Below, one piece after another: positions 45,825-55,640 of a DNA stretch of 64,000 bases. The position numbers and the translations under genes were made by a program. The stretch is taken from the NCBI RefSeq assembly GCF_000001635.26, contig NC_000067.6, positions 23,396,511 to 23,460,510 of the forward strand. The letters are read 5' to 3'. Within the stretch, counting starts at the first letter, position 1, and the number at the start of each line of letters is the position of its first letter. The notes under the pieces are model-generated. The model saw only the letters and a program-made list of their open reading frames with translations, ran no database searches and was not told the origin of the DNA. This DNA comes from Mus musculus (Eukaryota > Chordata > Mammalia > Rodentia > Muridae).

Positions 45825-46303
45825 AAAGAAAAGCCCACACACAATGTCTCCGGTCCTTAAGTTTACTAAGAGATAGTCATCTGATTGTTTAGGAAAGCCC
45901 ACACAATGTCTCCGGTCCTTAAGTCTGCCCCTTAATGCAGTTAAAGGTTAACCAGTGATAAACTGCCAGCCCTAAACTGTGACTGAGAACTGCCCCCCCA
46001 AAAAAATGTATGAAAGGTGTGTGCTTTAGCTACTTGGGGTTGCTTTTATCCTGATTTCAGGACGACCCAAGCATGCTGGATTAATAAAGGTCTTGCTTTT
46101 TGCATCGCTCTCCGTCTCTGTGTCTCTGTGAGTGGGACATCCCAGACGTAAGGCTTTTCGGGTCTTACACTTCTAGGTTTCCTAGAGATATGTTGCCCTC
46201 AAAGCCAGCAGGAAGTAGTCAGAGATCATGACAACTTTATTCCCGCTCCACCATCACTTCTTTCTAATTTTTTTCTTTTTAAAATTAAACCAAAATGGGG
46301 AAA

Positions 46304-46702
46304 TATCAGCATTCTGCCTAAGCTTCAACCTACAGTTACCTGGCAACAGCCAGGTGTGCCTGATTCACTATAAAAGGGGCTGCTTGCCTCCTCCTCAAGC
46401 TCTTACTCTCTTGCTTTCTCTTGCTCCCCATTCCCTTCCACCCTCTCTCTCTCCACATGCTCATGGCTGGCCTCTACTCCTCTACCTCTGTCTCTGTCTC
46501 TCTCTCTCTCTCTGCCTCTACTACCCTCTCAACCCCACCTCCTCATGCCCTGAATAAACTCTATTCTATACTATACCTTCTGGTCTCTCAGGGGGAAGGG
46601 ATGCCTCAGCATGGGCCCATGGAGGCACCTCCTTCCCCAACACCTTACCACACATCCATCAAAACATACTGCTTCTCTCCTTATCTTTTTATAAACACAA
46701 CA
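46304..46702 (+). mobile_element. LTR, ERVK-like, with polypurine tract remnant
   Basis: 399 bp from TATCAGCATTCTGCC (family start TGT..., here mutated) to TAAACACAACA. It carries a TATA box in CACTATAAAAGGGGCTGC (46368-46385) and AATAAACTCTATTC (46553-46566). The preceding AAAATGGGGAAA (46292-46303) looks like a polypurine tract, so some internal sequence may lie at 46200-46303. A truncated relative is at 38172. Confidence 0.8.
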
Positions 46703-46736
46703 GTGGTCCCAAACAAAGTCTATCTCTTGGTCAGTA

Positions 46737-46742
46737 TTTATT
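46737..46742 (-). promoter_or_regulatory. AATAAA polyadenylation signal of the candidate minus-strand gene
   Basis: On the minus strand AATAAA lies 289 bp after the candidate stop codon (47031). ATTAAA is also present a few bases earlier (46748-46753). Cleavage would fall near 46715, just outside the LTR end at 46702. Confidence 0.45.
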
Positions 46743-47030
46743 TTATATTTAATGAAGCTTATGGTGGTATTGGTTTGTCTTCAGAGATTGTCAGGATTGA
46801 AAGTTCCCACCCCATAAAGGGAAATCCAATAACAAAAAGTTCATGATGTTATTTAGAGATCCTCCTTTCTTTCATCCCATTCTATACTTCTCTCTTTCTC
46901 TTGGCTATACACTGTTTGCAGTGACACATTTCAGTAGAATTATTTCAGACCTGTCTTAATTCAATCCAGATGTGCCTCCTTGAGTTAATCGAATCGTTGT
47001 CTCTGCAAAAGAGTATGCTGTGTGCTTTTG

Positions 47031-47999
47031 CTACAACCCATGGTGTGTCTTTGGAGAAGAATTGCACGTTTTATAAAATTTGTCAAGGACAGTTTCCAAA
47101 TGCAGAGCACCATCAATCTCTCTGACAGCATCCCTAATGGTTTCGCTCTGTGGTGAGAGTTTTGCCAAATGCAAGTCAACACTCAGAGCTTTACACACCT
47201 GCTCCTCACCTATTGTTTGGGTTTTATCATCTGTTAAAAAAAAAAAGACAATGGGCTTTGGAGAAAGAATTCCTCCTTGAAGCATTTCCTGTCCAATTAA
47301 GCCAACAGATGTTATTTGAAGTCTACAGAGGGGCATTTATTACTTCAGTGTTTATAAGAAAGTGGCATCCACAAATCTGCTTTCATGATAATTATTCTCC
47401 CCTTCTTCCTCCTCTGTGTCTTTTTCAACCAGTTCAACCTTGTCTGGAATAACCAATGACAATCACAATTTCAGGATTGTTGTCATTTTTCCAGAATTTA
47501 AATGACATCTGTCAATAGTGCCTTCCTTTGAGTTATCAACTGGGTTTCATTGCTCCCTGTTATGTGTGTTATCTCATGGTACTGGTGGGAGGCTGGACAG
47601 AGCTGGCCTGGTTCAAATGGGCTGGAGAGAATGAAGTAGGCAGCAGGGAGTAAGGCCTCTGTAATTACAGAGGCAGAGAGTATAAACAATTAACTTCAAG
47701 GACAAAGTCAGAGATGCCCAGCTGAGCCAGTCGCCAGGGCAAGAACAGCTTAAGCCGGCAGAAGATCATCCATGCAGCCTGCAAGTCAAAAAGTCGGGGA
47801 AAATGAAAACAAGGGTCTGCCACCAAGACACAGGCAGGTGGGTACAACCAAGAAGGCAAGTGCTTGCTTTATCCTGCAGTGGGAGAGGCCAGGACAAAAG
47901 TGATGCCCAGTAGCCTTCTCAGGATGTACCTTCTTTGTCAGTTTCCTGCTCTCCTTGATTCTGAAGATCAAATTCCACCGTGTACATTGAGTCTGCCAT
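47031..47999 (-). CDS. candidate two-exon CDS for an unrecognised small protein (about 89 aa)
   Basis: Coding exon 1 is 47999-47930 (start MADSMYTVEFDLQNQGEQ). Coding exon 2 is 47230-47031 (ending FYKTCNSSPKTHHGL, stop TAG). The first exon follows a strong acceptor (TTTATTTTCCCTGTTTCAG, exon from 48056) and ends AAAGAAG before GTACAT. The second follows TTTTTTTTAACAG. The split codon G|AT fits: one base is left by exon 1 and two are supplied by exon 2, keeping the frame. The ATG has G at -3 and G at +4, and an in-frame TGA lies upstream. The product is acidic and probably helical, without signal peptide or membrane segment. I do not recognise it. An alternative frame in the first exon is also open, so this is a model and not a proven gene. 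Confidence 0.5.
47231..47929 (-). other. candidate intron 2 of the minus-strand gene
   Basis: 699 bp bounded by GT (47929-47928) and AG (47232-47231) on the minus strand. No SINE or LINE is seen inside. It holds a perfect 20-bp palindrome with TAATTA core at 47655-47674. Confidence 0.45.
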
Positions 48000-48056
48000 C
48001 TCAGAATCATTTCAGTTGTTAATACTTGACATAGAATTGAAAAATATCTACAAAGC

Positions 48057-48749
48057 CTGAAACAGGGAAAATAAACAAATACATACAGCTGCATGACAAG
48101 AATGACTTCCTTCCTGTGGCAGAGCAAAGGAGAACAAGAAATTCTTGCTGCTAGCTTCATGTTGGTCTCCAGCCAAAAGATTTAATTAGTACACATGATT
48201 ACCAACATTTGGATGTTATCATCCGAGAACAGATTATCTACTTATATTTACGACTACAACAAGGTCTGGTAAATTCAAGGGTCAAAAATTATATAAAAGG
48301 AGAAACAAAATAAAATTGCAACATGAAAGAAAAGGATTTTTTTTTAATAAAAAGAAACTCTCTGACTCAAATTACTCACCTACTTTGATAGGTTTAGTGT
48401 CTTGATTAAATGTTTTATGATGATACTACTTAAGACAAAAATGTAAAAGCTAATTTATAGTGACATCTCTTTCAGTAAAAGGTTCCTAAGATGATTTATT
48501 GTCACGTTGAAGCACATCATTTGTAAAGCAGCGAGACCTCCCAAGTTCCTTCTACACACCTCGTCAAATAGCTTCTGCTAAACAATTTCTATGAAAAACT
48601 GGGTCTTTAATTTTGTAAGACTACTTTATTTTCCTACAATCTCTCCTTCAGTCTCCTCCAATCCAATTTAGTACCTGCTATGCTATGCATAAGTGATGGA
48701 TTTGGAACCCTGCGCCCGCTGCAATACATTTGCCTGCATGCACACTTAC
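48057..48749 (-). other. candidate intron 1 of the minus-strand gene
   Basis: 693 bp on the minus strand from GTAAGT (48749-48744) to CAG at 48059-48057. No recognised repeats. Confidence 0.4.
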
Positions 48750-48850
48750 AGTAACTTGATCCCCAAGACGCACACTCGGTTTTCAGGCTGGAGTCCTCAC
48801 TTCTGTCCTGTGCTCAGTAGAGAAGCAGTTAATCGGCTGCAGAACTGGTA
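48750..48850 (-). other. candidate 5' UTR exon of the minus-strand gene
   Basis: On the minus strand the sequence ends GATCAAGTTACT before a consensus GTAAGT donor (48749-48744). It holds a few CpGs (ACCGAGTGTGCG), unusual for this AT-rich area. The 5' border is not visible and 48850 is only a guess. No clear TATA box or CpG island is seen. Confidence 0.35.
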
Positions 48851-50779
48851 TTGTGTCTCTTTAGTTCTCTAATGGCCTGTCATCCTCCTGATAGTGTCTT
48901 CTGCTAAATTTATGATACTCAGACTCCTGGAAAGGACTTTACGGCAAATACAAACATGCATAACTATTCAATCACACCTACAATTTAGATAAAAGGGGTG
49001 AGGGGGAATTTATTTGCAATGACATAAAACTATTCATGACTACAATTAACAAAATGATCGAGTATAATTATAATAATTTATGATTTCAGAAACTATGGTT
49101 AATAATAGATGGATATCAACACCGAGGCTTAGAAGGATTGCTGTAAAAGTAAATAGGTTTTAAGGGTAAGGAAACGGCATGGGTTTTATTTTTGTAGAAA
49201 TTTTCATCGCAGGAGCGTTAGAGATATTATAAAAGAAGAGTCTGGAGACAGAGCAAATGTGTTGGCATGAAGCAGGACCAGGAGACCAGGAGAGACAGCT
49301 GAGTGGACCATGCTGGAAAAACAGCAGCTTATGGCGTGTAGGTCAGGATCTTAAGGTACCGGAGGTGGTAGCGGCAGCAGGAACATGACCAGGCAATGAC
49401 CAAAGGGAAGCCCTATCTAGTGACAGCATTTTGGTGGGAGGGAATGGGAGAAAATAGGCAAAGGATTAAGGGCAGAGAGAGAGCAGATGGCAATTGGATT
49501 GAGCCAAATGACATGTCATGGACTCCTCTCAGCTTTAGAAACCCAGGGAAATGGAAAAACAATAACACAGGAAAAATAAACTCACTTTTGTAATTCCATC
49601 CGTTTGTATTAGCTCTAATGAAATGTATACGAGATGGGTTGTTTTTAAGAAAAGGGAGGGAATGTTTATGGTAAGATTAACAGAATCAAATGAAAGGGAG
49701 GAAAGCACATGCCAGCATTCACTGTGATCAGAGCAGTCATGGTTGGGTCCAGCTCCCTCCTAGTCTCAACAAAGTGGCAAATATTTGAATTGTAAAAATT
49801 CATTAAACATCACTACCTGAAATCAAGATTTCTGTTAACTATTTAGTAAAATAATCCTTTTTCCCTGATGAAACTGGTTCTTTGAAGACAATAGAAGTAG
49901 TGATACATAGCCATACCCTATCCCTGGAAACTACAGGGGATAGGTAGGGAATAAAGAAAATGTAGACACATGTGTAGAAAAGCTGGAGTTGGGTGGGCCA
50001 TGCATACTCTGGTGGAGTGGCACCAATTATGCAATGACCTCAAACCTCAGTGTGCTATATTAACCTTGTAGGGCTACTGATGTTAACCAGGTCCCTATGC
50101 ACAGCTCAAGGTATGCTGGATACACACACAGACACAACCATTTTTATATATGTTATATACTCAAATTTAAACCCAATTGTCTGACTAGTGTAGTTGTATC
50201 TTTTGACACTCTTCTGTTATTTCACCAACCATGTATCTTAGAGGCCATCCACTACAGTTTTAGAAAGTCGATTGACTTAACTCCTTTCCCGCTGCTGCTT
50301 CTATTTTTACCCATAATGCGTTGAGGGCCAGGTTTCGATTTGAAATGTCTCACTTAAAGCCAAGGATATTGGCCAAAGAATTTGTTTCAGATAGTCAGTT
50401 CACTCATATCTAAAAGGAGACCAATATATCAGAAAGTACTACAAGGGGGTTCTTATGTGCAGGAGACTAAGTAAATGTATGTGACTTCTCTTCCTCCATA
50501 TTATGAGTCGCAAGAAGAATCACTTATTTCCTGGTAAGTTATTTCCAGCATCATAGAAACTAAAACAGCCATGGCCCATGTTATGCTAATTCTCAGGCAG
50601 TAATACCAACTCTCCAAGAGTTGTGATGGAACTCACCTCCTGTCTTTCTTCTCTGGAGACTTTGATTGTTACTGGCGTCCTCTTGTCTCATTCGTTACAG
50701 AATGTCATGCTGTGCTTCCAGCTCCCAGAAGCAGAGATGCTATGAGTCAACCCCAACCATCCAGCACCGACTTCCTCAC
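48851..50779. other. no recognised gene
   Basis: AT-rich sequence. An open frame at 49396-49593 and the text around 49200-49600 (ending AAAAATAAACTCAC) might be an old transcript or LTR end, but cannot be supported. Confidence 0.4.
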
Positions 50780-50875
50780 TTAGACATCAATTCGGCATCC
50801 GAAAGTTTGTCAAAGTTCAGCTTCCCATCCTCAAGTATTTGGCTGATGGTGAACTGCAAGCAGGTGCAAATCAAC
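50780..50875 (-). other. exon-like block, 96 bp, on the minus strand
   Basis: Preceded by a pyrimidine-rich acceptor (CTCTTTAGTTCCTCTAG) and followed by TCTAA|GTGAGG, a good donor. One frame is open across it (ILEDGKLNFDKLSDAELMS) with phase 2 on both sides. Joined to the exon at 48056 it keeps an open frame there, but not the frame of the small-protein model. It could be a 5' UTR exon, part of another transcript, or chance. Confidence 0.3.
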
Positions 50876-51737
50876 CTAGAGGAACTAAAGAGAAAATTCA
50901 ACTCGGAGGAAAATTGTGATTTTTTTGGGGGGACTGAGTGACTTGGAAAACACAGCACTGTTGACTGAAGCCTGAAAGTCAGCATAGTTTCATAATCCCA
51001 TTGCCAAATATCTTCTTATTTAATGTGATTTAATAGCTGTATCAATAGTTACTAATTGGCCATTCTCTTGCAGGTGAGTCTTAGAGATATCCATTCTTGC
51101 TTCCCATATAGCCCATTTAAATTTATAGGTGAGCAAAGAGTGGGAAAGGCACATAAGTGGAGGCCAAGGCCATAGGATGTGACCAGAGTCCCTCCATCTG
51201 TCTGCTCTATTCCTTAATGCCCAACCATATGCTTTGTCTTGGGATTTGAGAGGGATATAGCTTGATAAGCCTTGTATGCTGGAGCTGTTAACCATCCACT
51301 CTAACACAGCCCTGGACAGATCTTCTTTAGGATGGATCACAGTCCAGGGCAGTACCAGGGTCATAGCCCATATGCTCATTCCCTCCAAATATGTTCCTGC
51401 AGAGTGTGAAGGCCATGTGTGCAACAGATCACACCACTAACCTGATGCCTTTCAACTCTTGAGCTGCAAGAAGAATTCCTGAAAGACTCAAAGATTCGTA
51501 AAGGATATGAAGACACGCTGAGCTGACATATGGTGGCTCAGAAAACTTACAACCATATGAAAAGGTAAAAATAAAACAAATACTAGTTTTGATAACCATG
51601 TTACAAAACAGTGAACACCCTGATAATACAACTGATCTTTGACTTCACACTCACTTGTGAGCCTGCTGCAATGGGCTCCCTACTATATTCCCATGACTTG
51701 AGAGAGCTAAGCAGAAATGGCATGAGGCTCAAATATT
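50876..51737. other. no recognised gene; long minus-strand open frame
   Basis: A 134-codon minus-strand frame (51020-51424, containing AVLEWMVNSSSIQGLSSYIP) covers sequence that may be an old repeat. I do not recognise it. Confidence 0.35.
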
Positions 51738-51922
51738 TTCTTTTCTTCCTTCCTTCCTTCCTTCCTTCCTTCCTTCCTTCCTTCCTTCCTTCCTTCCTTT
51801 CTTTCTTTCTTTCTTCCTTCCTTCCTTCCTTCCTTCCTTTCCTTTCCTTTCCTTTCCTTTCCTTTCCTTCCTTCCTTCCTTCCTTCCTTCCTTCCTTCCT
51901 TCCTTCCTTCCTTCCTTCCTTC

Positions 51923-51965
<43 letters not shown>

Positions 51966-51966
51966 T
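51738..51966 (+). repeat. 229-bp (CCTT)n/(CTTT)n polypyrimidine tract
   Basis: Blocks of CCTT, CTTT, CCTTT and again CCTT and CTTT with hardly any purine. Open frames over it are artefacts. Confidence 0.98.
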
Positions 51967-52858
51967 TTACATAGTTACTAAAGGCAAAACACTATTTAAA
52001 GAACCCAAGTGAATATTGCTCAATGCTTCAGTCTCTGCCCCCTCTCTCTTTCTCCTTCCAATTTCTCCATTCCTCTTTCTCTTTGTCTTTCCTTTTTTCT
52101 TTCTCTTTATCTTTCTGTCCTTCGTTTCCTCCCCCTTCTTTTTTCACATTTCATATATATATATACATATATATATATTTTTTACATGCTCACATGCATT
52201 TTATATTATCTCAGATTCATGTATAATTTATATGAAAAATTTAAAATATCAAAGCACAATGTCCTATAGAATCAAGCATGCTTTGACTCATGAAAAAATT
52301 TCCCCCTACTAGAATTTAGAAATGAGATATAATTTTATACTGGTCAAAAACATTTTAAATGCTCCTTGAGCAAATGCTTCTTTTCTTTCAATTAAAACTG
52401 CCACTGCTGCACATTAAAATATCTTTCAAAGGAGCATCCAAAGAAAATACATCTCTAAAGATGCCCCAAAATATAGTAAAGCTGGATATTTCATAATTAA
52501 TATTTTAGTTTAAAATAAATAGGTATACTCTGCAGTTCATCTACTCTGGTCAAACTACATCAATTAGTTCATGCTTAAATATGTCTCCTCTGATATGACA
52601 CAGAATAAAATATATAAACATATAAAAGGAAAGATGCAAAATATATATCTGGGCTCAAAATGTATTAAGTGACTCTATGCACCAGAAACAGAAAGGCAAG
52701 CAGTGCGGCCTACATACAAGAATAGAAAGTTTAATCCCAAGGAAATATTGATTGAAACGAGTTGTAAACATTCCTAAATTAAATAAAAATGTAATTCCTT
52801 CAGCTGGAAGTAGGCTATAAAAACAAGAAAGATTATTTAAAAAACACACCTACACTGT
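51967..52858. other. AT-rich sequence, no gene seen
   Basis: T/C-rich to about 52140, then a short (AT)n at 52153-52180, then AT-rich unique-looking sequence. Confidence 0.5.
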
Positions 52859-53240
52859 CTTAGTTAGGGGTTTTATTGCTGTGAAGAGATAGCATGATCA
52901 CAGCAACATTTATAAAAGGAAAACATTTCATTGGGGCTGGCTTACAGTTCAGAGGTTTAGTCCGTTATCATCATGGTGGGAAGCATGGCCGCATACAGGC
53001 TGACATGGCCCTGGAGAAGGAGCTAAGAGATCTTGATGCACAGGTCACAGAAGATTGTGTCATACTGGTCAGACTTGAGACCTCAAAGCCCACCTCTACA
53101 GTGATACACTTCCTCCAACAAGGCCACACCAACTCCAACAATGCCACACCTCCTAATAGTGCCTCTCCCTACGGGCCAAGCATCTACACACATGAATCTA
53201 TGGGAGCCATTCCTACTCAAACCAGCACCCACATCATCTG
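52859..53240 (-). mobile_element. LTR-like rodent repeat, antisense (copy 4 of the 167-488 family)
   Basis: Begins TGTCTTAGTTAGGGGTTTTA, includes TTACAGTTCAGAGGTTTAG, CCTCCAACAAGGCCACACC and CTCCCTACGGGCCAAGC, and ends near AACCAGCACCCA. The 117-codon plus frame at 52894-53247 lies wholly inside it and is not a gene. A stretch near 53126-53146 (CACACCAACTCCAACAATGC) looks like a local duplication. Confidence 0.8.
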
Positions 53241-53619
53241 GCTGTGAAAACAGAACACAGGAATTCAGAGATACTCTCTTAACAGCTGTAAAGGGAAGAC
53301 AGGCTACAGACAATAACTAGCAACTTAATTAAACATTAAAGTGGGATCCACATCAGGAACTCCCTGTAACAGGTAAAATCTAATGAAACAAGGAGTTCCT
53401 TGTTTGTAGTGAAGTTGTGATGAACATGTAGTCCAACTTTTGTGTACCTGACATGGAAATATAAATGGGCAAATTTACCTTTGAAGACTTTCAGCAATAA
53501 ATATTGATCATTATAAGCTAAGATTCAGTAGCTCTAATATTTAATTCTGAGTCATAAACCCTCAGAATTGTAAATTAAGCATAAATGAAAGATATGTTCT
53601 AGGAAGGAAATGGCCAGAA
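53241..53619. other. no recognised feature
   Basis: AT-rich sequence between the LTR-like repeat and an old L1. Confidence 0.45.
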
Positions 53620-54580
53620 CTTGACCAGCACAGAGACTAACCTCCACTCTCAATAGAAAAGACTACATTAAATTTAAAAGTCTTTCTGCACAATAATGAA
53701 AGGTACCACCAGTGGAAACCAACGTGAAAACATTTTTACCAGGTACATTTCAGTTGCAGGGCTGGTATCCAGAATTCACAACCAACTGTAAAAATTAAAT
53801 ATAATAATAATAATAACAATAATAATAACACTAATAAGAGTAGTAATAGTAATAAAACAACCTCCAGTTTATAAAGGGCCAATGAAATGAATAGACAGTT
53901 TTTAATAAAAAGAGATACAAATACCCAAAAATTATTTCATAAAATGTTCAGTATTTCAAGTCATGGGGGAAATGTATGGTAAAGCTACTTTGAGATTCTA
54001 CCTCACACCACTCAGAAGGTATCATCAACAAATTTGGACAAATGCTCCAGACGTTATGGGGAAAGAGGAACCTTCATTCAGTGTTAGTGGAAATGCAAAT
54101 TAATGTAGACATTTGGAAACCAGTTTAGAGGTGCCTCCAAAAAACTAAAAAATGGAATTTTCCATATGATCAAGTATACCTAGGTATGTACTCAGTAAAC
54201 TCCAGATCCTACCACAAAGATGTTTGCACATCTACATTTATTGTTACTTTATGATAGACAGGAATGGAAATAAAATGTCTATAAATGGGTGAATTGAAAA
54301 TGAAATGTGGTATGTATCCAAGTAAGTTATTATTTGGCCACAAAGAAAAATTAAATCACTGAATTTACAGGGAAAAAATGTTTTAGAAAGCATAAGTGAG
54401 GTTACCCAAACTCAAAGATAAAAAAAGTTTTTCCTCATTTGGTGATCTTAGTCTACAGTGTCTGCATGTTTATATGTAAGCATCTATAATTGTGGGTGTA
54501 GTATAACACTGAGAAAGGAGACCAAAAGGGATAATATTGGGTAATGATGCAGGATGGGATGCAGGTAGAAGAAGACATGT
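53620..54580 (+). mobile_element. old L1 fragment, sense: ORF2 C-terminus and 3' UTR
   Basis: CTTTGAGATTCTACCTCACA, GGGGAAAGAGGAACCTTC, CAAATTAATGTAGACATTTGG and AAGCATAAGTGAGGTTACCC follow the order of the last part of L1 ORF2, with many changes and no open frame. A (TAA)n array interrupts it at 53797-53858. Confidence 0.8.
53797..53858 (+). repeat. (TAA)n imperfect microsatellite
   Basis: ATAATAATAATAATAACAAT- type units inside the old L1. Confidence 0.9.
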
Positions 54581-54627
54581 GTTGTGGAATAAGCTATATA
54601 AGCTGGTTTTCTGGGTTCAACTCTGTC

Positions 54628-54658
54628 ATAGGTTTGTTTGTTTGTTTGTTTGTTTTTC
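54628..54658 (+). repeat. (GTTT)n microsatellite
   Basis: Six to seven GTTT units. Confidence 0.9.
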
Positions 54659-54779
54659 TGTGATGGATAAGTGCATAAGGATAAAATTTACAATAAAATA
54701 ATAAAACACTAAGCAAAGCTGTATGGCTTCAGAATGGCTCTTCTAAATCTGTAGACATTATTTGTGAGTTCATTATAAC

Positions 54780-55240
54780 AAAGTGATTTTATAATAAATA
54801 AAGGGAGTGAAAGTGTGTTTGCAATGGGATTACTGGTAATGACCAAGCAACTAAAAACCACCTACTGTGCAGCAGGAGCAGAATGGATAAGTTAGATGCA
54901 GTGAACTCATATGATGGATACTCAAAGCAACAGAAGCTCCTGGTCACCAGTACAACCAATAGCACACAAGTCTAACAGCAAACACAAAGAGAAGCCAGAC
55001 ACAAAGAGTTCACGTTGCTGTGTTTCGTTTTACAGTAGGCAAAACCAGACAGACGACAGACAGACAGACAGACGTCAGCTTTAGGGAGGGAAAGAAGACT
55101 GGGAAGGGGTATGTGCACTTAGGAACAACTATGATGTTGGATCTGAGTGCTACCCAGTTATAGTTACTCCTTAAGAATTCATTAAATGCACACTCATTAA
55201 TATAAACAGGCTAATATACATAATTTGATGTGTGGGAAAG
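54780..55240 (+). mobile_element. ancient mammalian L1 3' end (L1M-type candidate)
   Basis: GAATGGATAAGTTAGATGCA, AGAAGCCAGACACAAAGAGT and AAGAATTCATTAAATGCAC resemble a pan-mammalian L1M-type 3' end, much decayed. It is interrupted by a short (AGAC)n at 55046-55073. Confidence 0.5.
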
Positions 55241-55345
55241 ATAGTCAAACTTTACATTTATTTATTATTGAGATCATCATATAATTGCATCATTTCTTCT
55301 TTTTCAACTCTCTGAACCTCCTTGCTTCAAGGGCTCTTTTTCATA

Positions 55346-55349
<4 letters not shown>

Positions 55350-55398
<49 letters not shown>
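55350..55398 (+). repeat. (TA)n microsatellite
   Basis: About 24 TA units. AT-rich CCTAAATATA echoes follow to 55480. Confidence 0.96.
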
Positions 55399-55399
<1 letters not shown>

Positions 55400-55582
55400 C
55401 TAAATATATATTTCTAAATATAATATATTCATTCCAAATTTAATTATATATTCCTAAATATGATATATATTCCTAAATATAACCCACTTAGTCTATACGA
55501 TGTTACTTATATGCATGTTTTCAAGGCTGGAAATATTTGGTATTGGATAACCAATTGGTGTGTTCTTCCTTGGGAAAGACCA

Positions 55583-55588
55583 TTTATT
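55583..55588 (-). promoter_or_regulatory. AATAAA polyadenylation signal after the candidate terminal exon
   Basis: Minus-strand AATAAA about 55 bp past the TGA at 55641. Such hexamers are frequent in AT-rich DNA, so it is only supporting evidence. Confidence 0.35.
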
Positions 55589-55640
55589 TAGGACTAAAAA
55601 TTACTTGGTTGCCTACAGTTCTTTGTGTTGGGTCAAGACC

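Larger units (their letters stand above)
39729..45826 (+). mobile_element. full-length, inactivated L1 retrotransposon inside the ERV1 LTR
   Basis: 6.1 kb between perfect 15-bp copies of AGAAAAGCCCACACA (39714-39728, 45827-45841). Order: 5' UTR of about 400 bp without evident monomers, broken ORF1, broken ORF2, 3' UTR with G-rich tract (45644-45680). The 3' tail has become (TA)n and (CA)n arrays (45728-45822). It is very similar to the copy at 6413-12468 and in the same orientation. The subfamily is not certain. Confidence 0.95.
39595..46169 (+). mobile_element. ERV1 (gammaretrovirus-type) solo LTR, split by a full-length L1
   Basis: The LTR has 7-bp inverted ends: TGTAAGA at 39595 and TCTTACA ending at 46169. 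Pieces 39595-39713 and 45827-46169 form about 460 bp once the L1 is set aside. AATAAA lies at 46082-46087. The 4 bp outside are CCTC and CTTC (3 of 4 match), compatible with a decayed 4-bp gammaretroviral duplication. A repeat of about 65 bp (AAGCCCACACAATGTC...) is present twice, like a U3 enhancer repeat. No internal viral genes are seen. Confidence 0.72.

Noticed and set aside
47786..48056. Alternative open frame in exon 2 of the minus-strand model (RWQTQCTRWNLIFRIKESRK)
   Set aside because: It can be joined to the 50.8-kb block but meets a stop after six codons in the next exon. The ATG-started frame gives a longer and better-placed product. It is not excluded, only less likely.
51611..52012. 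133-codon frame
   Set aside because: Its centre is the (CCTT)n tract; no domain outside it.
52894..53247. 117-codon frame
   Set aside because: It lies wholly within an antisense LTR-like repeat seen four times in the window.
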